This document shows, piece after piece, positions 53,770 through 63,999 of a stretch of DNA of 64,000 nucleotides. The translations under genes and the position numbers were made by a program. Every line of letters begins with the position of its first letter. Position 1 is the stretch's first letter. The notes beneath the pieces are model-generated. The model was not told the origin of the DNA. It was given only the letters and a program-made list of their open reading frames with translations, and made no database searches. Source of the stretch: Phymatolithon calcareum (lineage: Eukaryota; Rhodophyta; Florideophyceae; Hapalidiales). The DNA is taken from positions 1,240,001-1,304,000 of the forward strand of contig OZ345359.1 in the NCBI GenBank assembly GCA_977006965.1. The letters are read 5' to 3'.

Positions 53770-55560
53770 TCAAGAAACACTGCTCGCAAACCGGAAGTAA
53801 GCTCAAATCAAAGACTCGGTTCATGCGCGCTCTCAGTGGAACTACTTGGGGAGCTGAGTCACATGCGATGAGTCATTCCGAAAAAGCTACTGTGCACCAA
53901 TAGCGCTATACGGAGCCTCGGCCTACGCGGTACACGGGGCTGACAACCACATCAAGCAAGTGGAAGTTGCGAGAAACGAAGCCGCTCGAGTCTCCACCGG
54001 TTGCTTGAAAGCCACAAAGATTTCGAAACTTCGGCTGCTTACTGGCATGAAGGCACTGCATGATTTTGGAGAACTGGAGGCTACCATGGTGATGGAAAAA
54101 GCGTTAAGATTGTCGCCGGATACCCCAGTTACAGGTGCAATGAACACTCGTGTGGCGAAACCGAAGAGTCAAGTGCGATCATGGCGCGAGACTAGTACCC
54201 AACAGCTCGCTGAAAAGGGAATTCTTGCGGTCCCGTGAGATGGATTCCATCCACCAATTGGGAAGGACCGTTCGAAGAACAAGTATTGCAGTTTTCTTAC
54301 CCCTGTGTCAGCAAAGGATGGGGAAAAGGAAAAGAAACTAGCCGCAGAGGCTCTGATACTCGAGCGGGAAGTCATGCAACCAGCGGCCATTGAACTATGG
54401 ACAGATGGCAGCGTTGGAGAAATACCCATCGAGTTCATCCGCGATATTCAAAATGACGAACGAGTCTCGGTGAACTGGGATGAAGGCTGGTACACCGCGA
54501 CGCTGAAGAAATTCGATGTATTGCACCATCAAGACAGCCCGGCGGTGGCGAAGTTTTCGACTCGACACGGGCAACTACCGGATATTCTCCTTTTCTACGA
54601 CGACGGTGACAAACATGCGTATGCCTCCACTCCAACCGTTTCCAAACAGCATGTGGTTCTTTGTGATGAGGATGGCGATATGCTAGATATGTATAGAACC
54701 ATACCTGCTAATGTCGGCGGCGCAGGGATTTTGCTGAGGAACGGAAACGAAATGGTGAAGGAATTGGCGCTGACGCCAGGAGCTGTTGGATCTTCCTATG
54801 ACGCCGAGGTCTTTGCCGCTGCCCATGCGTTCCAAGAAGTGTTGAAGATCCCATTCGCACCTGGAAGCACTATACGGTGGTTCACTGACAGTAGGAGCGC
54901 TATCGATGCCATTGACGGTGAACCGAGGGAATACGGGGAGATGATACGGAAACTTTGGGGCCTTATGGAGCAGCTGATGTCCAAGGGTATCTTTGTCGAA
55001 GGCATTTGGATTCCTCGTCACTGTGGAATTCCAAGAAATGATGCTGCCGACAAATTAGCTCGAAAGGGTATCTACGAATCTAACCTTCTGGACCACCAGA
55101 AAGTTCCTCTGACACTCGAAGCAGCAAGATCCATCATCAGGCCGCCTTCCAAATTCGATCCAGTCGTCGTTCCAACTCTTACAGAAGACCTTCCCATATC
55201 GCATAGACGAGCAGAGGTGATGCTGCACCAGCTGATTGGAGACTGCACCCCAGTGGTTGCCACTTTTCACCACGGATGCAATATGGAAGTAATTCCGTAC
55301 GATCCAGTGTGCAAGGCCTGTAATTCTGGTTCCAGGGAAACTACCGGACACCTAATCCTACGATGTGGTGGACGTTACGCCTCACGACGAAAATATATTG
55401 GCCGAGTGGGAAAAAAGACTGTAGAAGAGGTATGCCGTGAGAGACCCCTAGCCGTACTCAAATTTCTGAACAATGAGATGCTGTTACAAAACAGCTCTAG
55501 ACGCTTACCATAAGTGTGAGCGATCTTTCCGCAATAAAGAAAGAAAGAAAGAAAACCGAT
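53770..55560 (+). mobile_element. LINE with RNase H, 5'-truncated, GAAA-repeat tail
   Basis: The element starts inside the RT connection (KSKTRFMRALSGTTWGAESH) and runs to a (GAAA)n tail after AATAAAG at 55535-55555. It belongs to a LINE type different from those at 43.9-48.1 kb. Confidence 0.8.
53880..55513 (+). pseudogene. LINE RT connection, RNase H with nested Tudor-like insert, and zinc knuckle
   Basis: 53960-54238 reads HIKQVEVARNEAARVSTGCL and ISKLRLLTGMKALHDFGELE, the RT connection. The main frame is 54305-55513 (402 codons). RNase H starts IELWTDGSV (first Asp, residue 34). Residues ~38-135 are an insert with VSVNWDEGWYTATLKKFDVL and LLFYDDGDKHAYA, resembling a Tudor/Agenet barrel. 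RNase H then resumes: GGAGILLRNG, SSYDAEVFAAAHAF (Glu 168), IRWFTDSRSA (Asp 195) and HCGIPRNDAADKLARKG (last Asp). A Cys/His knuckle (CKACNSGSRETTGHLILRCG) follows. The 402-codon part is fully open; the 5' part is frameshifted near 53910 and 54240. Confidence 0.8.
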
Positions 55561-56225
55561 CTCTGATCGCAAGGACGAAAGTAGTCCTCAGTGTTGCGTC
55601 ACTCTCGGGAAACTCAATATTACTAAACTTCCTTCAGTGCACAGCCGTAGGTTTCTTACCTGCCTAGTGTATGTCGACAGCTTGGTCATGCACACTTTTT
55701 GCAAAGGCAATTTCTCTTGCTGTGAGCTTGTCATTTTAAGGTAGTCACGGGCGAAAAAGCTCTGAAGGAGCACTATATGGTGAAGGCTCTATACCATCTA
55801 GACTTGAAGCACATGTATTGCTGAAGAAAGAGGAATGGATGCTTTCTCCTGACTTCGATGGGCATCTGCCTTCAGAATCGTATGGTTCCTCTATTGGGTC
55901 ATGTTAGACTACTCTAACGTTTCGCTTCAATGTTTCTCTTGCGATGATGAACGAAGAAGGGAACAATTTTTTCTTGTTTTCTTTCTGAAAAATCAGATAT
56001 CTAAGAATACCCTTTTCGAAGAACACCCTTTGTCAGAGCAGCAAGGCCAGAGACGGTACGGAGGTATGGCGGTCTTCTCAGATTTGCCCACCTCAATCCT
56101 GCCATCACCCACCTCTTGAGATCATACACGGCGTGCAGACCATCGATGACGGCATACACGCCTGTGCAAGACAATTACCGCCGGTGACCCGCATGGATCG
56201 ATACCCTTTGTTATGTCTCGGCGGC
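55561..56225. other. No recognised gene
   Basis: AT-rich to about 56000, then GC-rich. No domain in any frame over 60 residues. Confidence 0.3.
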
Positions 56226-56500
56226 ACATCCGGTAGCAACCAGAAAGCGACCACGCGCGATGACATTCCGGCGTTGATCGGCATCACCAAAGACTGCCTT
56301 GGAGCCGCAACCAGTGGCAGTCGAGGAGCAGCGCCACGCAAAGGATTCCCGCGCCGAGACAAGTCGTTGGACAACGTCTCGTGCCGCAACCAGCGGCATT
56401 CGGGAAGCGGCCACGCGCTAAGATGTTCCCGCGCCAACCTAAGTCGCCCGACAGCGCCTGGGCGCCACAACCGGTGGCCGACTGGAAGATCCCTTAGGCG
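56226..56500. repeat. GC-rich tandem repeat, ~80-bp units, degenerate
   Basis: Units begin near 56226, 56311, 56393 and 56466 with CCGCAACCAG-GGCA or a variant, followed by GCG-CCACGCG and TTCCCGCGCC. The units differ from each other by about 25-35%. Long frames on both strands (56105-56689, 56133-56639) are by-products of the composition. Confidence 0.7.
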
Positions 56501-57354
56501 CGTAACGACCGGGCCAAGGACGTCTTTCGGATGTTTTCCATGCGACCCTCTCATCGGGTTGCGCCACGCGGCGCTACGCTGCGACAGGCCGAGACTCTGT
56601 GCGTCACATTCACAGGCGCACACACCCAGTGGCGGTTGAATACGCAGCACCACGCAGCGCAGAATCGAAAGCTTGCGCGACAGTCTCACCGGCGCGTACA
56701 GTCGCCAGCAACTGCTTCAAAGCCCGAGCCTTGCCGACCGAAGTCCCTATATCAAGCCGGACGTCGAAGAAACCTTGATCTCCAGCACACGCACCGCAAG
56801 CTTGCAGACGAGTTCACAAGGAGGCACGCACTTCGGAACGTGCCTGAACCAAGACGTGACCCGCGCGTAAGGCAGCGAACAGCGTAAGAAGCTCTTTGGT
56901 ACACCGGTTGTCCGTTTACCACAAGGACTCGTGCGATATCTGATTTCCCGGCGGAAGGTTGACAGGTGAGCTTTTCGAATTGGCAGGCCACGTTTTTTTG
57001 TTGACCACCCACCCACCCTTCATAGTCTTTTGTAGTAGTAGTCAAGCTATCGCACGGCTACAACTATGGCAATCCGGTTCTCCAGCAAGCGGTGCTTGTC
57101 CGGGAGGAGGTTCCTAATAGTTACAGGACGGTGCCCGCGAACTCTAGTAAGGAGAAGCGCGACGCAGCTCGCCGTCTCGGGGGAGCTAGACCGTTGGACG
57201 CCGTGGAAGCTAAGTCGCCAAAATTTCGGTTTTATGTTTCCAATAAAACCGCACATCTTTTAAAGTATGTCAAGGAAGGCAGTTTCCAAGCCTACATCGC
57301 TATCACAATAAATTATTCTTTTCAACATGCGCCCTAAATCGGCCTTAATCTCAC
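56501..57354. other. GC-rich spacer without a supported gene
   Basis: Several overlapping frames of up to 118 residues, rich in Arg and Thr, no domain. A TAGTAGTAG tract lies near 57030. Confidence 0.3.
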
Positions 57355-57802
57355 CAGGTTTGGGTCCAAATTAATTTTAATTGCAGTGAATTGCAATATG
57401 CAATAGTAATACCCAATTGCGACTTGCTCCCTCTATTGCAATAGCTATTGCAGCAGCGTTGCAATTGGAAATTATTGTACCTCGGTGAACCTTACGAATT
57501 CACTATGGAGACATGCTCGCCGTCTACGAAACCACGTAGCATAAGGTAAATAATGATTCGCCACATACTCAAACACGGTATACAGCGCGTCACCGGTTTG
57601 GGTCTCTTGGCTCAGAGGAGTCGCAAGGAGGCACCCTCTCTTCTTCTGACTAATTCATCGACTGCGATTTCATACCTGGCTCGGTTGCCGAAGTCGAGCA
57701 TACCAATTGCAATACCAATTGCAACCAGGAACGACGAGCAATAACATTGTTCAACTGCTCTGTTTAATGCAATGGTCTCCAATAGAATTGGACCCAAGCC
57801 TG
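57355..57802. mobile_element. hAT-like MITE, 448 bp, 8-bp target duplication (7/8)
   Basis: Ends CAGGTTTGGGTCCAAATT and, inverted, CAGGCTTGGGTCCAATTC. AATCTCAC precedes and AATCTCGC follows. Subterminal TTGCAAT motifs recur many times on both sides, as expected of transposase-binding sites. No coding capacity. Confidence 0.75.
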
Positions 57803-57839
57803 AATCTCGCACTCAATGCAATGCATATTATTTCCATTT

Positions 57840-58250
57840 CAAGGTGATCACAGGAGCAACAAAGATGAAAGTTACAGATGGGCACCGTGGGTGTCACCAA
57901 TACGCCCTACGCTCTTCAACATAAGCATGGCCAACTGGGGGAGATATCTTAGAGACTCCTATGAAATGCCTCAAATACGAAGACCTAAGAATAATCCTGT
58001 TCGCAGATAATTCAATTCTCATTGGTAAGGACGAGAAGGAGCTGCAAGGCCTACTGAACGAATGCACAAAGTGGTAGATGAAGACGGGAATGGCTTTGTC
58101 AACATCGACATGCTCAATCTTAACAGAAGTTTGAAACGTGAAGCTTTACGCGGATTTCCTAACAGTGGAGGACAAGACAGAGTGTTTGATATCATAACAA
58201 GGGAGCGACAGACGAAAAGGCAGTGGAACGTATCAAGAATAACTAAGTCT
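57840..58250 (+). pseudogene. LINE reverse-transcriptase fragment
   Basis: The plus strand reads APWVSPIRPTLFNISM, a worn 'G.PQGSP.SP.LFN' block, then after a frame change RIILFADNSILIGKDEKELQ and LLNECTKW, the FADD region with the second Asp changed to Asn. Stops and a lost catalytic residue show a dead copy. Confidence 0.7.
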
Positions 58251-58391
58251 TCATAGTTTCCCTTTCATTTTTCTACATATTACCTGGCATACATAAGTGT
58301 TCCTAGTGCCTCTACTTTTCCCATACGCGTACCACTTAGCTCTTGTTTGCAAGGGGATGAACACTGTTGCCTTTTAGATGTTAATAAACAG

Positions 58392-59303
58392 CTATGACCA
58401 AACCACGACACTATGTTCCGAGATCGAAGAGTCATCCCGTCCGCTAATTAAGCGCATGTCAGACCTTTCCAGTGGCGGACTGGAAAAGTAGGGAATGTTA
58501 AACGATCCTTCTTGGAATGACTGTACTCTTGGAAGACCATTTTGACGGATCAAAGCGCATGAAATTGCAGCGGCAATTGTAAGCAATAATCCAAAAAAGG
58601 AAGCAATGATTACCTGGAGCTTTCTTTGGCGTCGGGAGCTCATTGACTCCGCGGAAGGCGTCGTAGGCACCGACGTAGCAGCAGGTATATTTTCAAAAGC
58701 TCGCACATGGGGCTCGCAGGTAATTCCAGACATAAACGCGGGAAGTTTTGAATTTGGAGACTTTGTGACTTGAAATGAAATTATGCCAGAAACAGAAATA
58801 TTTTGTACGTTCCTCGTAAATACAGTAAATTGCGCGCCTCCCAGAGCTTTGAAAATATCAATGTTTTTGAAAGTGTAGGTTTCCTTATGTCCAGTAATGG
58901 CTAGGTCAAAGACCCGACTTCCGTCCGAAAATCCTTCTGATTCCAGCTCCGCAAAATGAACAGTGCATGCATAAGCTCCCGGAATTGAGATAGGAAGGTC
59001 GTAGCCCCACGTCTCGTTCTGTAACCCATAGCGGAAAGACTTGTACATGGGAAGGTTTTTCGCCTCAGCGCCTCCGATCACAGCGTCCGTTTTCCGAAAC
59101 GACGATGTGCGACCGCGAATCCAAGACGGATCGTCAGACATAAAACGATAGTTCTGCATTCCTCCACAGTTAATATTGAATGTTGGGCTTACGGGTGTGA
59201 CATAATCCGGAAATCTTTCTAGTTGAGGATATTCGAAATTAGTCGAGCTTGCTATTGTAGCCGCAAGAGCAATATTCCATGCCGTAGAAATCAAAAACGT
59301 CAT
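58392..59303 (-). CDS. Malectin-domain type I membrane protein
   Basis: I start at Met of MTFLISTAWNIALAATIASS (303 residues), a signal peptide. The ATG follows an acceptor-like CACTTACAG|G at ~59327, suggesting a 5'-UTR intron; the frame is open 44 codons further upstream. Residues ~35-195 form a malectin domain: FNINCGGMQNYRFMSDDPSW, SFRYGLQNETWGYDLPI, YACTVHFAELESEGFSDGSR, VFDLAITGHKETYTFKNIDI and ISFQVTKSPNSKLPAFMSGI. The aromatic and Asp positions of the glucose-binding cleft are visible. One transmembrane helix follows (VIIASFFGLLLTIAAAISCA) and then a ~50-residue cytosolic tail rich in Ser/Arg. Animal malectin is an ER lectin for Glc2-N-glycans with the same layout; algal and plant versions can be surface proteins. 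No kinase domain is attached here. Confidence 0.82.
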   Translation of the reverse strand: MTFLISTAWNIALAATIASSTNFEYPQLERFPDYVTPVSPTFNINCGGMQNYRFMSDDPSWIRGRTSSFRKTDAVIGGAEAKNLPMYKSFRYGLQNETWGYDLPISIPGAYACTVHFAELESEGFSDGSRVFDLAITGHKETYTFKNIDIFKALGGAQFTVFTRNVQNISVSGIISFQVTKSPNSKLPAFMSGITCEPHVRAFENIPAATSVPTTPSAESMSSRRQRKLQVIIASFFGLLLTIAAAISCALIRQNGLPRVQSFQEGSFNIPYFSSPPLERSDMRLISGRDDSSISEHSVVVWS

Positions 59304-61051
59304 TTTCGCCAAGCTCCCAATTCCTGTAAGTGATATACGGTGCAATTGGTACGACCTTTTCGTCAGTGACCGTTTTCGTCGTCGGACACCAAGATTAACC
59401 GCCATGCCAGTAGACGTCATACGACGGCAGGTCATATTTACTTTTCATTGGTTATGATCTAATTTCATTGTACTCCCCACAACAGACAAGCGCTGCTGCC
59501 CGTCTTAGGAGCGTTATCAAACTGAGGGCTTATAGAAAACAACTAATAGTTGCTTCGAAAAGCAGTCAAGAAGTGCCGCATCCACGCCTCTAAAAAGCCG
59601 ACCAGTTGCCAAACCGGGAAGAAATGTCGATCCTGATTACTGAAATATGAATAATGCAAAATCTTCAACAGAGCCACCGTCCGCTCGTCTGAATCGTTAC
59701 CTTTGGTATTTTTTGTTCGACGAGCACCCTTGTGATTTTTTCGGCCCACGAAAACTCGCATGGCCACCATAAAAACTCCCCTACATTCCTTCTGAATGCA
59801 CGAGGAGTGCGGGGGCTTGAGCGCGTTTGTGTTCACATGCAGATGCCGCGCGTCGGAATCGCCCATAAGCAATACACTGTACATGCGATGAACAACGGAA
59901 ATACGAGGCTTCCCATTCCTATCGATCCTATAACCTTAGAGCATCCGGATTAGTCAACCGCCCGAGCGCACCTGGCTGAGAACATCGGCATCGCATGAAC
60001 GCCTAGCACATGTTTGAAGCTTCGGAATTATTGCAAACGAAAGTACTGACGAAGCTGAGAAAGAATGCCAGCTCTGAAACGCAAGAACGGTACCTAGCAC
60101 ACTCCGGTTCGTAATATGGTACGTTTGAGCTGATCTCTTTCTCCCTGTGCACATGAAGCCGGAGCCATTGTTCGATATCATAAAAAGGGCGGAATACACG
60201 GGCGGGCTGCCGTACATCGTGTTAAATTCACGACTCTCACTTTTACCTTTCGCCGGCTCTGCAGAGCAATCGCTTCAGACTGCTCATCTTGGGGAGTGAA
60301 ATTGTTCGTCGTTTATGGCCACGTTGTTCCCACTCTAAGAGAGATATCAAACGTGTTGATTGCGGAGCTTCATCCGGAGCTGCTCTAGTGTTGAGCACCT
60401 GCAGTCAGCCGATGATACTGTACATTCTGTAAAGTTGAAGGACATGCGAACTATGCATGTGACGTGTCCAACTCCCTCGCCTTGTCGTGATAACGTGTCT
60501 TTTGCATTTTTATGTGCTGAGGGCGACAGCTTCAGTGACGTAGCGATTATCATCCTTTTGACTTGCATCCATCATGATGTCATGGTGTGATCTACGTTAT
60601 GCGACAAGTTTCGGCTCCGATCATCGGTCGTGCGAACTGCAAGTATGTACTACCTCGCGGATCGCACCTAAGGCATATGGCCTTCGTGGCAGATGATTAT
60701 CATCGCTGGCGGTTCGCCGTCCAACTTGCGATTTGTATCGTCAACGCTTCTCACTTCAAATTGATATATTCGAGGCACACTAAAATAGTACAGTACTTGT
60801 CTCAAAGCAGCGCCCCGCTGCCATTCAGCATCGCTCATTTGTGCACCTGGCCGACTTAGAGAGATGCATTTGAATTCAAGAAGTATCTTCGAGGTGTCAA
60901 GCACACTGCTGTTCCCTTTGCTGTGGGGATGGCTATTGCACGAAAACGCATTGCGGGTCATGAGACACAATGTTTATGAGCGCTTCTTAATACTATCAGT
61001 GATGCATTACAAGGGGGAATGTGGTCTTGCAAGGAGCACATTTCACATTTT
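59304..61051. other. 5' flank of the malectin gene, then no recognised gene
   Basis: Frames up to 113 residues (59543-59884), none with a domain. The region just upstream of 59330 is likely 5' UTR and promoter of the malectin gene. Confidence 0.3.
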
Positions 61052-61195
61052 TTAATCCAAGTTTGTTTAAAAAGCCCCACAGACTTCCGAAGATATGGAC
61101 AAGTCTTCCACACTTGCTAGCTACCTTCGTGTAGCTCACGAAAACGCATCGGCAGAAAGGTGGAAGGAAAAATTTATTATCTCATCCTATCTCAG
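61052..61195 (-). mobile_element. LINE 3' tail (5'-truncated)
   Basis: AAGTTTGTTTAAAAAGCCCC, ACAGACTTCCGAAGATATGG and GTGTAGCTCACGAAA match the 3' end at 45795-45890. Only about 140 bp are left. Confidence 0.7.
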
Positions 61196-61290
61196 TTGCG
61201 GAACTCCTTTATAGACACCAATTTACCTGCCAATAGTTCTCCCACGTCACAACCCACGCCGTTTCCAATTGCGAAAAAGTAATAAGGAGA

Positions 61291-61450
61291 TGTGTACCGT
61301 AAGCCGGGATAACAAATGTGTAAAACGTAAGAGTACCAGGCCCGAGTGGGTACAATAGGACCCGAGGGCGGAGCTCGAGGGACTATTGTACCCACGAGGA
61401 TCAGGTACGAGCACGTTTTACACATTTGTTATCCCGGCTTACGGTACACA
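61291..61450. repeat. Foldback element, 160 bp, with 38-bp perfect arms
   Basis: 61291-61328 and 61413-61450 are exact inverted copies (TGTGTACCGTAAGCCGGGAT start), and pairing continues imperfectly inwards (GGGTACAATAG / CTATTGTACCC). The whole could form one long hairpin. No clear target duplication. Confidence 0.9.
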
Positions 61451-61636
61451 TACGACTTGTTTTTGTAGACGCGAAAAAACACGCCGTTTTGAAAAGTACA
61501 AGTTTGTCGCCAATGGAAGCTCCCACATAAAGTACAAAAATGACTCTTTCACTGGACCACTACGAACCGAAACGATGGTAAAGCGGTCCATGCCCAGACT
61601 GTTGTCGTTTTCTGTTCACGTTTTCAAAATATTAGA

Positions 61637-61692
61637 AAAAACTAACTTATTTAGTTCTTACCTCGAGGTAAGAACTAAATAAGTTAGTTTTT
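61637..61692. repeat. Perfect 56-bp palindrome, no spacer
   Basis: Arms of 28 bp are exact reverse complements around TACCTCGAGGTA, centre between 61664 and 61665. AT-rich arms should extrude easily as a cruciform. Confidence 0.95.
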
Positions 61693-61940
61693 CTGCACAA
61701 AAATTAAGTGAGAAAAAACTTATTTTTTCCTCTTCCCCTTCTCAAATTCTTGAGAAAATCTATCTTATATTTCTCTCCTCCCCGAGGAATAATGTAGTGA
61801 TTTACAACTTATAAAATCCTCATCACATCAAAATAAACAATCGAGTTTAAGCTTCCAACTTATTTTTCCCGCATCACGTTTTATAAGTTGAAGGTTGACC
61901 GGGTTTGGAAGATCATCTGGCCAATAGAACTGAGTTTTAA
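61693..61940. other. AT-rich spacer
   Basis: Contains a diffuse inverted pair (ACTTATAAAA near 61806, TTTTATAAGTT near 61879). No gene. Confidence 0.3.
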
Positions 61941-63450
61941 CCCCCTCGTACTGCTACAATTGAGGTTTATTGGGACACAGTAAAATAATTCTTTTGCGAG
62001 GCCCACGCACATCGAAACACGTCATAGAGTATTTCCTGTCCTTCGCCATGTGTATACGCTCGTACTGAACAAGTTTGGAGTGAGTTCGCACAGGGTACGC
62101 GAAGCTACAAACAAAGCCGCGATTTTCGTGTCCAAATATGCCTATTCGTTCAGATGATGTAGACAGTTAGCCGTTGCGCGTTCGGATATTATTTCAAGGT
62201 GGATGTCTTATTAAGCACAGTACCTGGACAAATTTTTTTCGTTTTCAGAAAATCGGCTGGAAAAAAAAGATACGGGCAGTTCTACATCGAGCAAAACATT
62301 CGAATTTGGCCCCTAAACTGAGCTTTTCGGCCTGCGTGTCCTTTGCGGTTCATCTGTGTACCTAATGAGCTAAGATTTGACTATAAGTCATTGCGGCCTG
62401 GATGGGAAATGTTTTTTCATGATGAGAGGAGCTTTGGCAGACCACGAGAGAGCCATGTATGCTCTTAGGGCCTTCAAAACAGAGCATTCACGATCAGTCG
62501 CCATGCAGATAGGAATGTATATCATGAAGGCAGTCGCAGATGGAGGAATGGGAGGATCAATTGAGGACTTTATTTTGCTCTTGACACTTCTCAGCCCAGA
62601 AAAACTAGAGCCATATCATGGAGCAGAGGAATACGTATCGCAGAAGGTGGTCTGGAGAGAGAGCTCCATGAATTCGATTGGAAGGTACAGTTCTGATGAG
62701 TACCGCTGTCATTGGCGGTACATACTAGCTCGTCGCATGGGTTATGCTCGCCGTGTAGATGAAGGATCCCGCAACGGGATATCACCGGAGATCAATAGTG
62801 CTCTACGAGCGTACAACTGGCAAGATTCCAACTTCCATGAGTCTTAGATAGTGGACAATGCGATACTGCGCACTTTTGACAAATCAGAGATAGAAAAACG
62901 TCCATAGTCTGGGTCTTTATTGGTGTCTAGTGCCTTTCCTCCACGGCATGTAGGCTATAGCGGCTTCTAAAATCCCCGAAACATAAAGGTGCCCTACAGT
63001 CAAGGCATGCGACCCGCTCATACCTGCACAACGAAGGAGCGCGGGGGCTCTTCAGAGCTATCCATCTTTGTGCTTCCCTTGCAGCGGACGTCCAATCCGA
63101 GAACTTTATGATGTCAAAATTTATGCGCTCTCTGTGATTCTGATGGTAAAGCTTCTGAACTGCTTCCTTCCTGTGTACGTCACTCTCTACATTAGATCCA
63201 ACAAATCTCACTCATGCTCTGAAAAACTGCACATATAACATTCCTAAGACCCTAATGATACGACGAACGTAGATTAAAATGGTGCTGGGGCTCAATAACA
63301 GCGGTCAATACTCCGAAAGGTGGATTTTAAGACCCGAAATGGACTATCATTGAATTATTTTAACAATAAAATCTACAAGAAGTATCCAAAAAATAAGAAT
63401 GACCCAAACAGGACAGATTTGTCCAGAAACGGATGTGCAGTACGAGAGGG
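61941..63450 (+). mobile_element. piggyBac-type non-autonomous element, 1510 bp, TTAA target duplication
   Basis: TTAA stands at 61937-61940 and 63451-63454. Ends read CCCCCTCGTACTGC and, inverted, CCCTCTCGTACTGC, matching the CCC-start of piggyBac ends. The right half is nearly identical to 51645-52396. It contains a 156-residue ORF but no recognisable transposase. Confidence 0.85.
62377..62847 (+). CDS. Unidentified 156-residue ORF inside the TTAA element
   Basis: Residues 15-75 look helical (DHERAMYALRAFKTEHSRSV, AMQIGMYIMKAVADGGMGGS), and the tail is basic (RCHWRYILARRMGYARRVDE). The last ~48 codons are shared with the truncated copy at 51645. No family recognised. It may be a worn transposase segment or element-specific protein. 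It ends with TAG at 62845-62847. Confidence 0.4.
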   Translation: MTISHCGLDGKCFFMMRGALADHERAMYALRAFKTEHSRSVAMQIGMYIMKAVADGGMGGSIEDFILLLTLLSPEKLEPYHGAEEYVSQKVVWRESSMNSIGRYSSDEYRCHWRYILARRMGYARRVDEGSRNGISPEINSALRAYNWQDSNFHES

Positions 63451-63558
63451 TTAATTCGAAGCTAAATTAAGAAATATGCTACTTCCGGAATAGGGTTTCA
63501 GAATGTGCATTTCAGCATAGCTTACAATTCTTTTTATGGTGCAAAATTTAAACGTGGT

Positions 63559-63999
63559 CTACATATTCGAATAGGCTCTTCTAATCAATTGCATAGCCCG
63601 TGTCGGATCAGCTACAACGTGCTCTGCTCCACTTCTCAGTAGCACTGCCAAGTTGACCAACGCGTTCGCATTTGCAGATTTGTCAATGGCGAGCGTGTAC
63701 AGCCGCATTGCACGGGGAACGTCTGCGGGTACTACATCACTGCCTTTTTCCAGTAATCGGCCTAATATGACCATGGCGTCTACATTTTCGCATTCTTCGA
63801 TCATTCTTTCGAACAACTCGACGGCTTGAGGTACGATAGCTGGGGCACATGTTTTCCCATTTTGCAGTATGCGTCCCAGGTTGATCATGGCTAATGCATG
63901 CCTACCTTCCCTGATGGCACGGATGTACAGCTCCATGGCGCGAACTGGATCAGCCGGCACGCCGTTTCGGCCGTCTTCTAGCAACCACCCCAAGTTATT
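63559..63999 (-). CDS. Sel1-repeat protein, C-terminal part (5' part outside the window)
   Basis: The minus-strand frame is open to the right edge and ends at 63559. At least four tandem ~37-residue Sel1-like repeats are visible: AMINLGRILQNGKTCAP, AVELFERMIEECENVDAMVI, LGRLLEKGSDVVPADVPRAM, LYTLAIDKSANANALVNLAV and LLRSGAEHVVADPTRAM. The A...LG.ll..G...v..D..rA...y..A pattern is the Sel1 (TPR-like) consensus. These alpha-solenoids bind proteins, often in ER-associated degradation or signalling. The protein ends about 10 residues after the last repeat. Confidence 0.85.
   Translation of the reverse strand, partial: NNLGWLLEDGRNGVPADPVRAMELYIRAIREGRHALAMINLGRILQNGKTCAPAIVPQAVELFERMIEECENVDAMVILGRLLEKGSDVVPADVPRAMRLYTLAIDKSANANALVNLAVLLRSGAEHVVADPTRAMQLIRRAYSNM

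Noticed and set aside
56105-56689. 194-residue minus-strand ORF
   Set aside because: It spans degenerate tandem repeats; its openness follows from GC-rich repeat units.
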